DNA of 64,000 bases. It comes from Tanypteryx hageni. Its lineage: Eukaryota; Arthropoda; Insecta; Odonata; Petaluridae. The position numbers were made by a program, and so were the translations under genes. A model generated the notes under the pieces. That model had not been told where the DNA came from. It saw only the letters and a list, made by a program, of their open reading frames with translations, and did no database searches. The DNA is taken from positions 102,274,707 to 102,338,706 of the forward strand of contig CM054116.1 in assembly GCA_028673005.1 (NCBI GenBank), written 5' to 3'. This document shows positions 25,501 to 33,010 of the stretch, piece by piece. The stretch's first letter is position 1. Each line of letters opens with the position of its first letter.

Positions 25501-27701
25501 GCTCTGTATCCATTTGAAGGTGAATGTCCAGTAAAATTTTCTACACACACAAATAAATATATTTATACACATACATACTCAGTAAAATATCGGTGTAGCA
25601 AATGCCGGAGTAATGAAATATTCAATAAAACGAAATTATTTTCCCTCCACTGCCAATTTACTATGTAACATTATGAAAAAATTTTCAATTTAACGAATAT
25701 CATTGTAATGAAAATATAGGTTTAGCGCAATAAAAATTCATCCTGGTACAAAAAAATACGATTGTTATAACAAAGTTTGTAAAAAGAAATTCCTTAATAC
25801 GATATACACTTTTTGATCTTGACTGGGTTTGGTTTTTAGCATCGGACAATTCTGCAATGATTTAAACTCGGTGAAATCTCACTCCAGATAAGTGTATTGG
25901 ACGATTTCCCGACTAGCAACCAATAGGCAGGTTCTTCACACCTCCATCTGACCGTTCAGAAAAAATGACGAACTTTTTTAATAAGTAAACACTAATTCAT
26001 GGTTTCTTTCTTTATGATTATTTTGTTATATGTAACCATCATTCTGACATGTTGGCTAAAGTGCAATATATTACCCTTGACTTGATGAAATTTGCTATTT
26101 AGGACATAGGGGCAAAGAAACTAAGAAAATGATATAAATAGTTGTGACCCAATCAGGAGTGCCACTTTACTGGTGACAAAAAATGAACTTTTCTTTCTAT
26201 CTCATACAGTATCACTTATAACAAAAAAGTCTTCAAATAAAATTATAGAACTAGTGAAATAGCATATGTTTTGTTCAGTAAATTTTTATCAAAGGAGTAG
26301 CCGATTTCAAGGAAATCAAACTTAAAGTCTTAATTTACTTTGGACTTGGAAAAATATTCCTGTTTTTTAGTTGTCAATGAAAACAATCCTTATGACAACT
26401 GATGTAAACAATATCTGCTGTAAATACCTAATTAATTTAATTTTCTTTCATGCGCATACAACATTTGGAAAATGAAGGGAAATGGATAATCTACAACGAA
26501 GAAATGAACATAAATATATATATTTTCGTTACGTACACAGCATTTGTAAGGGAAAAGAACTGGGTAATTTACGACAAAGAAATGAACGTGAACATTAAGA
26601 TGACATTACTACTATTCAAGCGAGGTCAATTTTAAATAATTGTCGATTGTTTTATTAATTAAAATTGATTAGGAAATTAGTCGGTGAATCAAAAATTCTA
26701 TATTTCCTTGGCATCACTACAGGCATTTCATTTCGTAGACACTATACTAAGCCATTAATATTTATCTTTTATGACATGATTGCATAAATCATAAAGAACA
26801 CCTCTGCCTCAAATGTATGCACAAATAATGTGTGTATCTTTCCACCCTTGTTATTCCAATAAAACCTTCTGTTAAGATGGATGTCAGGGGGAGGATATAT
26901 TGCGCTTCCTCTGAATTTTAAAAATTGCATTTCATTGTAATGAATATATTTTGGTCATCCACACGACTTCATTATACCGGCATTTCACTGTATATATACA
27001 CAATTTGCCATTGTATAATTAGTTTAAAGTATATTCTTTAAAATTAATTTTAAAAATTTCATGGTTTATCTTTTTTAACTGTTATATAAGTACTACAGGT
27101 ACAAAATGATTCTTTGGCATTTATCCTCTTAAAAGTTTAGGTTTAACATAAATTTGACTTTAAAGATCCTGTCTTTGGAAGACAGTGGTAAGATGCAATC
27201 TTGAAATTTGTCTGTGGATTCTAATTCATCTTTCCAGAAATTAATTTCTCAAATCAACCTATTAATTTCTTCCTGTTTCAACTTAAAAAAAGTGTTTTTG
27301 CATTATTTTAATGAAATTAAATTATTTACATTTAGTTGTATTTTGACCACCATAGTTATAATGCATTCTAATTACCATTTCCCATAGCCACTAGTGAAGG
27401 ATCTATTCCAATGAGAGAGGGAGAAGAGCTATGGGTGGTGGAATTAGACCAAGGTGATGGATGGACAAGGGTACGCCGTCAAGGGCCATCACATGTGGGC
27501 AATGGAGGAAGGAGAAGGAGCAGGGGTAGGAGGAGACAGAATGGAGGAGGGGACGAGGAGGAAGATGACGATTTTGACGAGGATGAGGAAGAAGATGATG
27601 AACGAGAAGAGGAAGGGTTTGTCCCCACGACATACATAGTGACAACGCTGTTCCCAGAGCAACAATCCCAACAACCTCCGCCTCCACCCCCAATGCCTTG
27701 A
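1433..27701 (+). CDS. Cip4: Cip4-like F-BAR/HR1/SH3 adaptor (partial gene, nine exons)
   Basis: The joined exons 1433-1580, 2214-2471, 2611-2796, 3427-3750, 13726-13853, 14001-14265, 23935-24134, 25341-25519 and 27388-27701 give 666 residues with no internal stop. All eight internal introns are GT-AG and all phases match. Order: most of the F-BAR domain (about residues 1-225, with the landmarks [24 protein letters not shown] and NEYAHLLQR), a Gly-rich linker ending in [16 protein letters not shown], an HR1 domain (DLPPNQRKK to YLAELEG, about 320-415), a Ser/Gly/Pro-rich linker, and an SH3 domain (ALYPFEG to GFVPTTYI, about 554-648). By family knowledge, CIP4/TOCA/FBP17 proteins bind curved plasma membrane through F-BAR, Cdc42-GTP through HR1, and WASP/dynamin through SH3, in endocytosis and actin assembly. 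The F-BAR N-terminus is missing because its exon(s) lie upstream or were not recognised. The SH3 domain carries an unusual insert. The promoter is not in view. Confidence 0.93.
2214..2471 (+). CDS. Cip4: Cip4 exon b: F-BAR segment
   Basis: Acceptor ttttttccgcgtccag, donor gtgagt, phase 0 at both ends, 86 residues. It is rich in heptad-like charged helix ([20 protein letters not shown]), as expected of the long F-BAR helices, and ends RTNEMQ. Intron 1 upstream (1581-2213) shows nothing recognisable. Confidence 0.93.
2611..2796 (+). CDS. Cip4: Cip4 exon c: F-BAR segment
   Basis: Acceptor gtgtttacag, donor gtgaga, phase 0 at both ends, 62 residues. It begins [20 protein letters not shown] and ends [13 protein letters not shown], matching the distal F-BAR helices of insect CIP4. 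The intron that follows (2797-3426) is AT-rich with no other feature seen. Confidence 0.93.
3427..3750 (+). CDS. Cip4: Cip4 exon d: end of F-BAR and Gly-rich linker
   Basis: Acceptor tctctcatcag, donor gtacga, phase 0 at both ends, 108 residues. It starts [16 protein letters not shown] and FPFEDLS, the conserved end of F-BAR. A glycine-rich stretch follows at about 3512-3603, where more than half the residues are Gly. It closes with the basic [17 protein letters not shown] that is typical just before HR1. Confidence 0.92.
4640..4930 (+). repeat. Degenerate tRNA-derived SINE
   Basis: A B-box-like GGTTTGAATCC lies at 4680-4690. It is followed by a body with a long non-coding consensus style (tgtcccctacttgtgtgattt, then ccttcggaagggatgttaag) that does not look like local AT-rich intron. 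The A box is weak. Boundaries are approximate. Confidence 0.45.
5592..6312. mobile_element. Inverted-repeat DNA element, P/THAP-like
   Basis: The left end reads GAATGGGGGGGACTGTCAAA. The right end, read on the other strand, is GGAATGGGGGACTGTCAAAA, so the ends form terminal inverted repeats of about 18 bp differing by one G. The 0.7-kb interior carries a minus-strand THAP-like frame (5839-6123). THAP domains are the DNA-binding part of P-element-type transposases. I could not define a target duplication. Confidence 0.6.
5839..6123 (-). pseudogene. THAP-domain relic of a transposase
   Basis: The 94-residue minus-strand frame contains [10 protein letters not shown], then LFFTLPSSL, a basic KKW segment, and [10 protein letters not shown]. 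This follows the order of a C2-CH THAP zinc finger (paired Cys, conserved Trp, then C-x2-H with DHF). The catalytic part of a transposase is absent. It sits inside the inverted-repeat element 5592-6312, so it is most likely the N-terminal remnant of that element's own transposase rather than a host gene. Confidence 0.55.
6539..6640. repeat. Tandem duplication, period 54 bp
   Basis: gatgaatttcattgtaattt followed by tcataaaa and ctaataatgttta occurs twice in direct order, starting near 6539 and 6593, with small differences. Confidence 0.85.
6724..6771. repeat. Perfect tandem duplication, 24 bp x 2
   Basis: The 24-bp unit beginning ttcctttctaataaattt occurs twice back to back with no difference. 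Confidence 0.9.
7858..8258 (+). other. 401-bp stretch without an AG dinucleotide
   Basis: Reading every line, the last AG before is at 7856-7857 and the next at 8259-8260, inside cccacgtaagt. GA occurs about 13 times in the same stretch, so it is not simply purine-free. The + strand is pyrimidine-leaning. No gene is supported here. Confidence 0.8.
13726..13853 (+). CDS. Cip4: Cip4 exon e: first half of HR1
   Basis: Acceptor cctgcttttctgcag, donor gtgaat, starts in phase 0 and ends after two bases of a codon. It encodes [20 protein letters not shown], then [22 protein letters not shown]. The DLPPNQRKK motif is the hallmark start of the CIP4/FBP17 HR1 (Cdc42-binding) coiled coil. The longer open frame over these bases (13682-13942) is in a different frame and is a shadow. 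Confidence 0.93.
14001..14265 (+). CDS. Cip4: Cip4 exon f: second half of HR1
   Basis: Acceptor ccattcttccattcag, donor gtacta. One base completes an Arg codon split across a 147-bp intron. It encodes [37 protein letters not shown] and YLAELEG, which matches the HR1 family well. A linker ending in NRRKNQ follows. Confidence 0.93.
14456..14645. repeat. Tandem duplication of about 95 bp inside the outer hAT
   Basis: The run from tcttacagttcattag to ttgtcttgtggtagaacc occurs twice, near 14455 and 14551, with a few changes. Confidence 0.85.
14600..15765 (+). pseudogene. hAT transposase relic, N-terminal and central part (outer element)
   Basis: Fragments in several frames: [19 protein letters not shown] just before the MITE at 14692, then [55 protein letters not shown] followed by LSLNP, and IMSKLRND. 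The order and motifs fit the ribonuclease-H-fold region of animal hAT transposases of the kind related to ZNF862/KIAA1586. Several frame changes and stops show it is dead. It continues after the insertion at 15766 and again after the LINE. Confidence 0.75.
14692..14968. mobile_element. 277-bp hAT MITE nested in the outer hAT
   Basis: The left end CAGGGGTCCGCAACCT and the right end, read inverted, CCGAGGTCTGCAACCT match at 13 of 16 positions. Flanks AGCTAAAG (14684-14691) and AGCTTAAG (14969-14976) match at 7 of 8. It has no coding capacity. Confidence 0.8.
15766..19207 (+). mobile_element. Second hAT element nested in the outer hAT
   Basis: The ends carry CCGAGTGTCTA (left) and, inverted, CAGGGTGTCTA (right), 9 of 11 matching. 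Subterminal tactggaa/ttttg motifs occur at both ends. Flanking tataaccg and tataaaaa share only five of eight bases, so the exact edges are soft. Strong support comes from the host: the outer transposase reads up to KLRNDI on the left and resumes [18 protein letters not shown] at 19208. A broken transposase fills 16477-18600. Confidence 0.7.
16477..18600 (+). pseudogene. hAT transposase relic of the inner element
   Basis: At least five frame pieces in order: an N-terminal zinc-finger-like part with [20 protein letters not shown]; a catalytic-core piece at 16952-17326 with [13 protein letters not shown] and [31 protein letters not shown]; a middle piece with [15 protein letters not shown] and [10 protein letters not shown]; then 17912-18313; and a C-terminal piece with [20 protein letters not shown], the hAT dimerisation end. 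Stops and frameshifts separate all of them. By family knowledge the Asp residues in FDES and MDGP belong to the RNase-H core. It is inactive. Confidence 0.75.
19291..21743 (+). mobile_element. 5'-truncated RTE-like LINE
   Basis: AATCCTAT lies at both edges (19283-19290 and 21744-21751), a likely target duplication. The 3' end is a short (TGA)n tail without poly-A, as in RTE-group elements. It sits inside the outer hAT: the hAT frame reads through to the duplication on the left and continues [19 protein letters not shown] after it. The 5' part of the endonuclease is missing. Confidence 0.8.
19297..21702 (+). CDS. Endonuclease-reverse transcriptase of an RTE-like LINE (5'-truncated, open)
   Basis: An uninterrupted frame of 802 codons including the stop. 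The first roughly 85 residues are the C-terminal part of an AP-type endonuclease ([16 protein letters not shown], then QIDYILV and SDHSLLI, where the His is catalytic in the family). After a charged linker comes the reverse transcriptase: [14 protein letters not shown] (motif A Asp), [15 protein letters not shown] (motif B) and [11 protein letters not shown] (YADD catalytic box). The C-terminal tail contains [13 protein letters not shown] and [13 protein letters not shown], typical of RTE/craniofacial-development-type insect elements. The absence of any stop suggests recent insertion, but without its 5' end the copy is presumably immobile. Exact clade is uncertain. Confidence 0.85.
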   Translation, partial: SIVGEGQEENVVGQYGLGKRNRGGEKLVEFCINNDLVVTNTWFKNHKRRLYTWKSPGDRMRCQIDYILVKQRFRNSIKNAKVLQGADIDSDHSLLILDVSTKLKQIRKTRRERQTWDLEKLKERQDVVSMKLEDNLRKLENKPKTVDIEWDEIKTSIKDILDKEIGKQEKKIRKPWITKEMLEKMDERRKWKNVNSEEGRANYRRINNELRRVTDKARENWLKGKCDEIEQMEKLGRYDMMYARALELEDKKSNGICGKGIINTDGKIVSETKDVAQVWEEYIKELYSKQTGAAKIELENEENIEEDNLGPSIMESEVEKAIVELKKGKATGSDGIPAEILKVIGSEGLKAITKLINKIYDTGEWPQDFLEVRMIPLKKKPKAMQCKDYRTISLLSHTSKIITRILNKRLEKKAEEIIGEDQFGFRKGRGTRDAIGVVRIISERAIEYSQDICACFVDWQKAFDRVNWVKLMKILKDIGVDWKDRRLIRNLYENQVVKVRFENVDTCGINIGRGVRQGCCLSPTLFNIYGESLMQEALEGTGDFKIGGRIIRTVKYADDQVLLARKEEELQKMINRLVITGRKYGMEINTEKSKVIRISGKEENLNITIGGKPLEQVSEYKYLGSIITREAKCTDEIKTRIGKAKAAFRRKKQLLTGNIREDIRKKLIKCYVWSIALYGAETWTLRKNDIKYLESFEMWTWRRMLKIKWTDRMKNDEVLRRIGEKRMIIQTIRKRKANWVGHYLRRESMIKDVLEGKLDGKRERGRKRFQLIDDLKGKESYQDIKRTAENRSIWRTRFNHE
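21853..22507 (-). mobile_element. Unnamed inverted-repeat element, copy A
   Basis: Perfect 13-bp terminal inverted repeats ACTTTCTCCATAC/GTATGGAGAAAGT enclose 655 bp with no coding capacity. The whole unit is the reverse complement of 58245-58923 with scattered differences. About 25 bp outside the left repeat (cacatg and gtggccacc) are shared too, so the true edge may lie near 21832. It interrupts the outer hAT after FLNKNL. Confidence 0.75.
22950..23860 (-). mobile_element. piggyBac-family deletion derivative, copy 1
   Basis: TTAA flanks both edges (22946-22949 and 23861-23864), the signature piggyBac target. The ends are CCCTTAGTTAGTC and, inverted, CCCTTAATTAATCGCATGGGG. Just inside the left end is a second CCCTTAATTAGT and the near-palindrome GGGGTCTTTTAAGACCCC (22994-23011). 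The interior holds only a C-terminal transposase remnant on the minus strand. Confidence 0.85.
23185..23295 (-). pseudogene. piggyBac transposase Cys-rich C-terminus, relic
   Basis: The minus strand reads [20 protein letters not shown], then CKEHMILKC, with stops. It parallels CPRNKDNKVSTRCGNCGAFI, then CKDHMIMKC, in the second piggyBac copy at 53.7 kb. In the family this region is the Cys-rich zinc-binding domain that recognises the terminal repeats. The rest of the transposase is missing. Confidence 0.7.
23935..24134 (+). CDS. Cip4: Cip4 exon g: Ser/Gly-rich linker
   Basis: Acceptor accttccattatag, donor gtaagg. It reads [20 protein letters not shown] to [10 protein letters not shown] and ends after two bases of a Gly codon. 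It has no fold of its own; it is the disordered Ser-rich linker between HR1 and SH3. Support is the open frame and exact phase match with exon h rather than strong conservation. Confidence 0.82.
24135..25340 (+). other. Cip4 intron 7
   Basis: 1.2 kb of AT-rich intron between two linker exons. A pyrimidine-rich run (25240-25330) leads into the acceptor. No repeat or gene was recognised. Confidence 0.7.
25341..25519 (+). CDS. Cip4: Cip4 exon h: linker and first SH3 strand
   Basis: Acceptor ccattcgcag, donor gtgaat. It completes the Gly codon from exon g, continues [20 protein letters not shown] and ends with CRALYPFE, the ALYPF opening motif of an SH3 domain. It leaves one base for the next codon. 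The long tail after 25520 in the same frame is intron. Confidence 0.9.
25580..26990. mobile_element. pogo/Tc1-like inverted-repeat element in intron 8
   Basis: The left end CAGTAAAATATCGGTGTA and the right end, inverted, CAGTGAAATGCCGGTATA differ mainly by transitions. The right side abuts TA. A second copy of the end motif (AAATGCCGGAGTAATGAA) lies just inside the left end. The 1.4-kb interior has no recognisable transposase but holds an imperfect duplication near 26470-26600 (gaagaaatgaacataaa / aaagaaatgaacgtgaa). It begins 60 bp into the intron. Confidence 0.55.
27388..27701 (+). CDS. Cip4: Cip4 terminal exon: SH3 with low-complexity insert
   Basis: Acceptor accatttcccatag; stop tga at 27699-27701. 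It completes the SH3 domain: [31 protein letters not shown], then 42 extra residues (27480-27605), then [11 protein letters not shown]. The insert is first Gly/Arg-rich (RRRSRGRRR) and then almost purely Asp/Glu. It sits between two core SH3 strands, where relatives usually have only a few residues. The protein ends in a Pro run (PPPPPPMP). The insert region is purine-rich with no pyrimidine tract, so it is unlikely to be an unspliced intron. Confidence 0.92.
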
Positions 27702-30069
27702 GGCACGATGCAGCGACGTACGGCTTGGACTGCAGTACGGGCGCTGGTGGACTTCCTTCGGCATGTGTTTGGTTGGGGAAGGGTGAGGTCATCAAGGCGC
27801 TAAGTTTGAACTCGCGAATAGCAGGGCCTCACCCCCTTGGGTATTTATCCAGGCGGGAACTCTGCTTGAGATATTTCTCTCCCTAAAAAAGAAGACATAA
27901 ACACCTCAGACATCAGATAGAGCCATGGATGATGGAATTTAGCAGTGTGGTGAGATTGTTTTGGTCAGTTACGCCTTAAAAAAGAGGCAGAATTAGTTGA
28001 GATGGAGGTTTTGTAAATGGTTTGAAAGGAGCAAGGTTTCAGTATATCAACTATAAATAAGGTATAGGTTGTTATTGGATGTGTTTCTGTACTGAGAGGA
28101 ATGGTGTGAGTCCCTTTGAAAATTTTTTGCCTGATTTGATGATAATGATCATTATCATGCTTCTGTAAAAGTCGGGTACAATTTTTTATAGATTTGAAAT
28201 GATTCATCTTCATTATTGATTATGTTCTGCTGGAGGCTAAGTGGTTGTGAAAAATACTAAGTTCGTTTTTCAATGTACTTGAAAGTATAGATAGTGATTG
28301 TCATTGTTAAGGACAGATTGAATCTTACTCTGCTTAGCAAAGGAAGAGGTAAAGAGGTAATGTGCTTGAAGTGCTCCGGAACTTGAATGTTGCCGAGTCA
28401 GATTTAGCTTGGAGGTGGGAAAGGGTGAGATTTGGAAGGGCTGAGGAATGTTGTGTTTGTTACGCTATTGCTGTGGTTGGTGTGTCTGTCAAAACATCAG
28501 GTTATATTCTCATTTAAGAGATGTGTGGATCTTTTGAAAAGTTTTCTGAGGTTATAAACCATCCAATATGCATAAATATAGAGGAAGTTTTCTGCGCAAT
28601 AATTTCCTGCTTAGAAAAAATACTCAAAAAGTTTGGCTCTCTTCAATGTCATGCAAAGAAAAGAGCTGATTAGGGTTTCGGTTCCATTTTGAGGGAGTAA
28701 GTCTAGGCGCAATTAAATTATGGACTGAATTATACAATTCAGAAAAAAGAATCTGGCCAAGCCTAGTCGTTGATTCTTAAAGAAGATGTGTGTCAAATCC
28801 TGTGATGCTAATGAGAAAATAGTTCTCACAAGACTGTCTTTAATTAGTTATCATCTAGCACTTCCTTGAAGACACTGAACTATGCTTTTCCATTAGGTTT
28901 AATAGGGAAAAATGGATAGTTGGTTTAACGCAAGAACATCTTGGATCATATTTGAGCTATTTGCATAAGGCAGTACTGATAGGTATTTTTTCAGCACTTG
29001 CTCAAAGAATCCGAAATCGACTGATGAAAATTTATCAAAAAACGCTCATTTTATTTGCTTAATAGTAATGTCGGAAAAGAAGGAAGAACTTAAAAAAAGT
29101 TCAAGTAATCCTTTATATAAGGTTGTGGTGTTATTTCCTGTCCAAATCAAAGCTTAATGCCTCGCTAAAAGCAGAAATTTACTTTGGCATAGCTAGGATT
29201 GAGTGGACCATGACTGAATTTTTGAGGTTACATTGCTATTAATAAGTATCATGTAGGGAAAATGAAATAATTGTTGATGTTGTGATGACATCGGGAGAAT
29301 TGAATTGTTTTACCATCACACATTATTCTTTTGCTCAGAATCAGAATAATGATGCATCGGAATGCTCTTTAAAGATGGAATTTGAAGCATTGCTTGCAGT
29401 ATATAAAGAAATGTGTATTAAGATTCAGTGCATTGGGACTGTTGAATTCAATAGGCCATACTGATAATGTGTCTGCTACTGAAAACAAACAAACCATTTT
29501 ATTTTAACAGTTTATCTTGTGTACTATCCTATGATTATGTCTTTACTTCTGGCAACAACATTTTAATAATTTGGCCAGTGCAATTGCAGCAAAGGCAGAG
29601 AGATACCTTGATACCGTCCGTCTAAATATTGATCAGGGGCTGCCTTTTGAACTGTTTAATTGTCCACTTTAGTTTGGTTGTCTGTCTGCTGCGCACAGCC
29701 AGTTTTATATTTTTATTGATAAAAATACTACGTTTCCTTGATTGCCGCACCACTATGGAACTAAATGGTGAATGTTACTTTGAAAAATATTGGCAGTTAA
29801 ATTCAATGATATTTTTTTATTTGTAGACATTTTCATTAGAATCCTTTATATTGTTTGATAAAATAGATGTGCTTTCAATGCATTGTAACTATTGACATTT
29901 TTAACAATTTATCTCATATTTAAAACTTAAGGGTATTCCTTATACATTTTACCAAGATTGCTCAAACTTGTGCAGGCTTTTAACTCTTTAAATTAATCCC
30001 AGATTTATCTTTTATCTTCTCCACCTTAGAACTTTTTTGCTTTGAGGATATTTAAAGCATGGTGTGTAG
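27702..30069 (+). other. Cip4 3' UTR and downstream, no gene seen
   Basis: The first roughly 200 bp after the stop are GC-richer and are likely 3' UTR. I saw no AATAAA in the first 3 kb, so the polyadenylation site is not placed. The remainder is AT-rich without recognisable elements. Confidence 0.5.
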
Positions 30070-30369
30070 CAGGGGTCCCCAAACTATCTGGCCAGCTCTG
30101 TGATGTGTTCTGGCCCGCCTTCCCTCATCATTTTCTTTGTAACATGGGTATATTTCCCAGCAGGTGTCACCAGATATCATTTATGAAATCAAAACAACAT
30201 GTATGTGAATACAGTATACTTTTAATATTGACATTACGCAACTAAAGAATTTCTCAAAACTAGCCCATTAAAATTTACAGCCTGAACAATCCATTGAAAG
30301 ATCGTGTGTGTCCTGCAAAGTATATAAAGCCTCATGTGATCCTTTCAGTAAAAAGTTTGGTGACTCCTG
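30070..30369. mobile_element. 300-bp hAT MITE
   Basis: The left end CAGGGGTCCCCAAACT and the right end, inverted, CAGGAGTCACCAAACT match at 14 of 16. There is no coding capacity. The flanking 8-mers (gtgtgtag and ttctaaag) agree at only four positions, so the target duplication is not clear. Confidence 0.7.
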
Positions 30370-32937
30370 TTCTAAAGTGAAATCATCTCAAAATAGACAT
30401 GCTTGATTTTAACATGAAAGGAATTTCTTTCATTATTGATAACTGTCATTTTTTGTGACAAAATTTTGTGCCAAATATTGCTCTAAAAATTATTTTATTG
30501 ATAACTGTATTTTTTAATTTTCAAAGCATTATCTATATTTCTCTTGTAATTTTACAAAATGAATTCCTGAATACTGCAATTGCAGCAATAGTATGAATTT
30601 TAGTAGTCTTATCCAGTTTTTGAATGATGGATGTCTTGTTAAAGTTAATTTGGTTATCCTTTTCCTAATTCTGATATTTTCTCAGATGTTATTAAAGCAT
30701 CTTTCTTTCCAGCCTCATAAATGAGCTATAAATGTTTATTTTAGTACATTATGGTTTTAATATTGACTTGACCAGAGCTCTATTATCTAATTATGGTAAA
30801 ATTTATTTTATTTTAATCCATTAGTATAATTTTTTCGAAAATGTTCATAGAATTTAACTGCTTCTAATTGCTGTTTTTATTGTTGATTTTTTTATTTATT
30901 TAGCATTTTACTGCTTGTCCCATATATATTTATCTGTGGTCAGATCAAATTATAGTATTAGAAAGAAAATTCCTTTAATAAATTTAGTGTTATTAAATGA
31001 ACTCGGTTGATAGCAGCCATAATTTTACATTTCAGTTTAAGTGATTTGGTGGTCGAACTTAAATGTGAGTGAAATGTAAATAGAAAATAATGTGAAGCAG
31101 GCTGTAATATCTCTAGTAATCCCTGAATTTTTTTATCAGATCGTTATTTTGCTAAGTGCTCACTTTGGCGATTAAATAGGATAGCTTTTTTTAATTGATC
31201 CGAGGGGAAGATTTCTTAACAGAGCTGTTTCAAAAGTCCTTCACATCAGTGCTTGACAAAATGACAAAGATATCTATAAAACATCGTTTGGTTATTGCAA
31301 TAGTCATTTATATAGCTTATTTTTTTTAATCTCGCAATCTTGCCAAACGGAATAATGTAGGTGTTTAATAGTCATACGCTGCATTTTGTGTTTTGGTTAT
31401 TTTGAGTCTCGATAAACACTCCTCCTCAGTAACAACCCTACATGAAATAACTGCTGTTTGAGTGGGTTTGTCCCCGTGATCGCAAGCCATTCCCACTCCC
31501 TCTTTATTCCTCTTTGCCTCTCATTACTCGTGAGCCATCTGTTTTTGGCATTTCCACCCCCGGGTGCACCAGGAAAAGCGCGTCAAATGGAAAAATGAGG
31601 CGAGAGTGCCATGCCTTCATAGACTGCCCGTGATCATGCTCCATAGTGAGAGTATGTTTCTTCCTGTCGCTGTTTATTTTTAATTTCTAAAATATGTATA
31701 TTTGAAATCTGTACAGATACGGTTGTAATTTAATTGGAGGTGGTTGAATTGCCTGACTCCACAAAGGGCTCTACCTCAATGATTAAAAGAGGGTGAGTCA
31801 GAATGAAAATTGTAATTGCTGCAATATTCAATGTCTCGTGTAGTGGACATTTTTTTTTCCTTTTCCTGCCCACGCATCCACTACGTAACGTGGAAACTAT
31901 TCCTATCTGTTATCAATATAACATCATATTATTGGGATAACCTTCTTTAGTCTTTGCTATACTTATAATGCCAATATCTCGTAAACATTGTATATTTAAT
32001 GAAATTGAGAAAAAATGTGAAAAAAAAGGATCAGCGGGCAAAGAACACTTGATGTAAATATGAGTTCCCAGCCTTTATGAGCTTGTACTGAGCTGGAACT
32101 TCTTTTTTGTTGTAATATAATATTTTCATTGTTTTTATCCATTTGAGAGTCATTTATTTGTCAATTTCCACCTAAGAATTGCATGAAAAAACAAATGCCT
32201 TATGACTTGGCCACATTCAACTGCAGGCCTTTTTTTATCATCTCCATTTGTCTATTGCAAATCACCAGTAACCTTTCTATGAACTGCTATTATGGGCCAC
32301 TTCTCCATAAATAGTTATGATTTTGTGAAAATAAAGTTATAACGCATCATGTGCAAAATGTCAGTTTTGAAATGAAATATTTTTGACAAGTCTTAATCAT
32401 ATGACTATTTCTTCTTGTTTAAAGTGGATTTCTCAGCTAAATTTTTGAGGAACTAAAATCTCAATCAGATTACTTAAATACTTTGTTTGGCGTTTTCTTA
32501 TTGGAAACTTTCCTTTAAAAGATTTAAAAGTTATCAGCTTGTCAATTTACTTTCTGCTATTAATCTACTATTTTCTTTGATTGTTGTGGTAATATTTTTT
32601 TATTTTACTTTGATGATTGATAAACTAGAGTAGAGACTATTAATCAATGGTTTGGAAGTAGTATGTTCCTGCTATTTTGACAGTTCCTCTTAATGAAAGT
32701 TGTACATAAAACCTAGCACAACATGAAAACATTTTCCTAATTAATAAAATGTGTTTGACATCTATTATAATTTCATGTGCAGGGCAATTCTTGGACATTA
32801 AATGAACCATGCCTAACACATGATTAGCCAGCAACAGAGAGTAGCTGAAAGTATTCTTTTAAGTGAATATCATTATTATAAATTGCTTATGCAAGAAAGT
32901 AGCACTTGGATTATTTGAAAATAAAATTAAAACATTT
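30370..32937. other. Intergenic sequence, no gene recognised
   Basis: Mostly AT-rich. A less AT-rich island at about 31440-31660 has no frame I can assign to a family. Nothing else stands out. Confidence 0.5.
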
Positions 32938-33010
32938 GGAATCAAATCCAGTCCTACACTGTACTAGCCAGGCACATTATCTGCTCAGCCAAACCTGGGC
33001 TTGGCAACAA
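32938..33010 (-). repeat. tRNA-derived SINE head, degenerate
   Basis: On the minus strand an A-box-like TGGCTGAGCAG is followed about 30 nt later by the B-box-like GGATTTGATTCC, at tRNA spacing. No intact tRNA cloverleaf can be drawn, so it is a SINE or tRNA relic. Confidence 0.45.

Noticed and set aside
27479..27764. Minus-strand Ser-rich or hydrophobic frames opposite the last Cip4 exon
   Set aside because: They are shadows of the purine-rich acidic insert in the SH3 domain and have no independent support.
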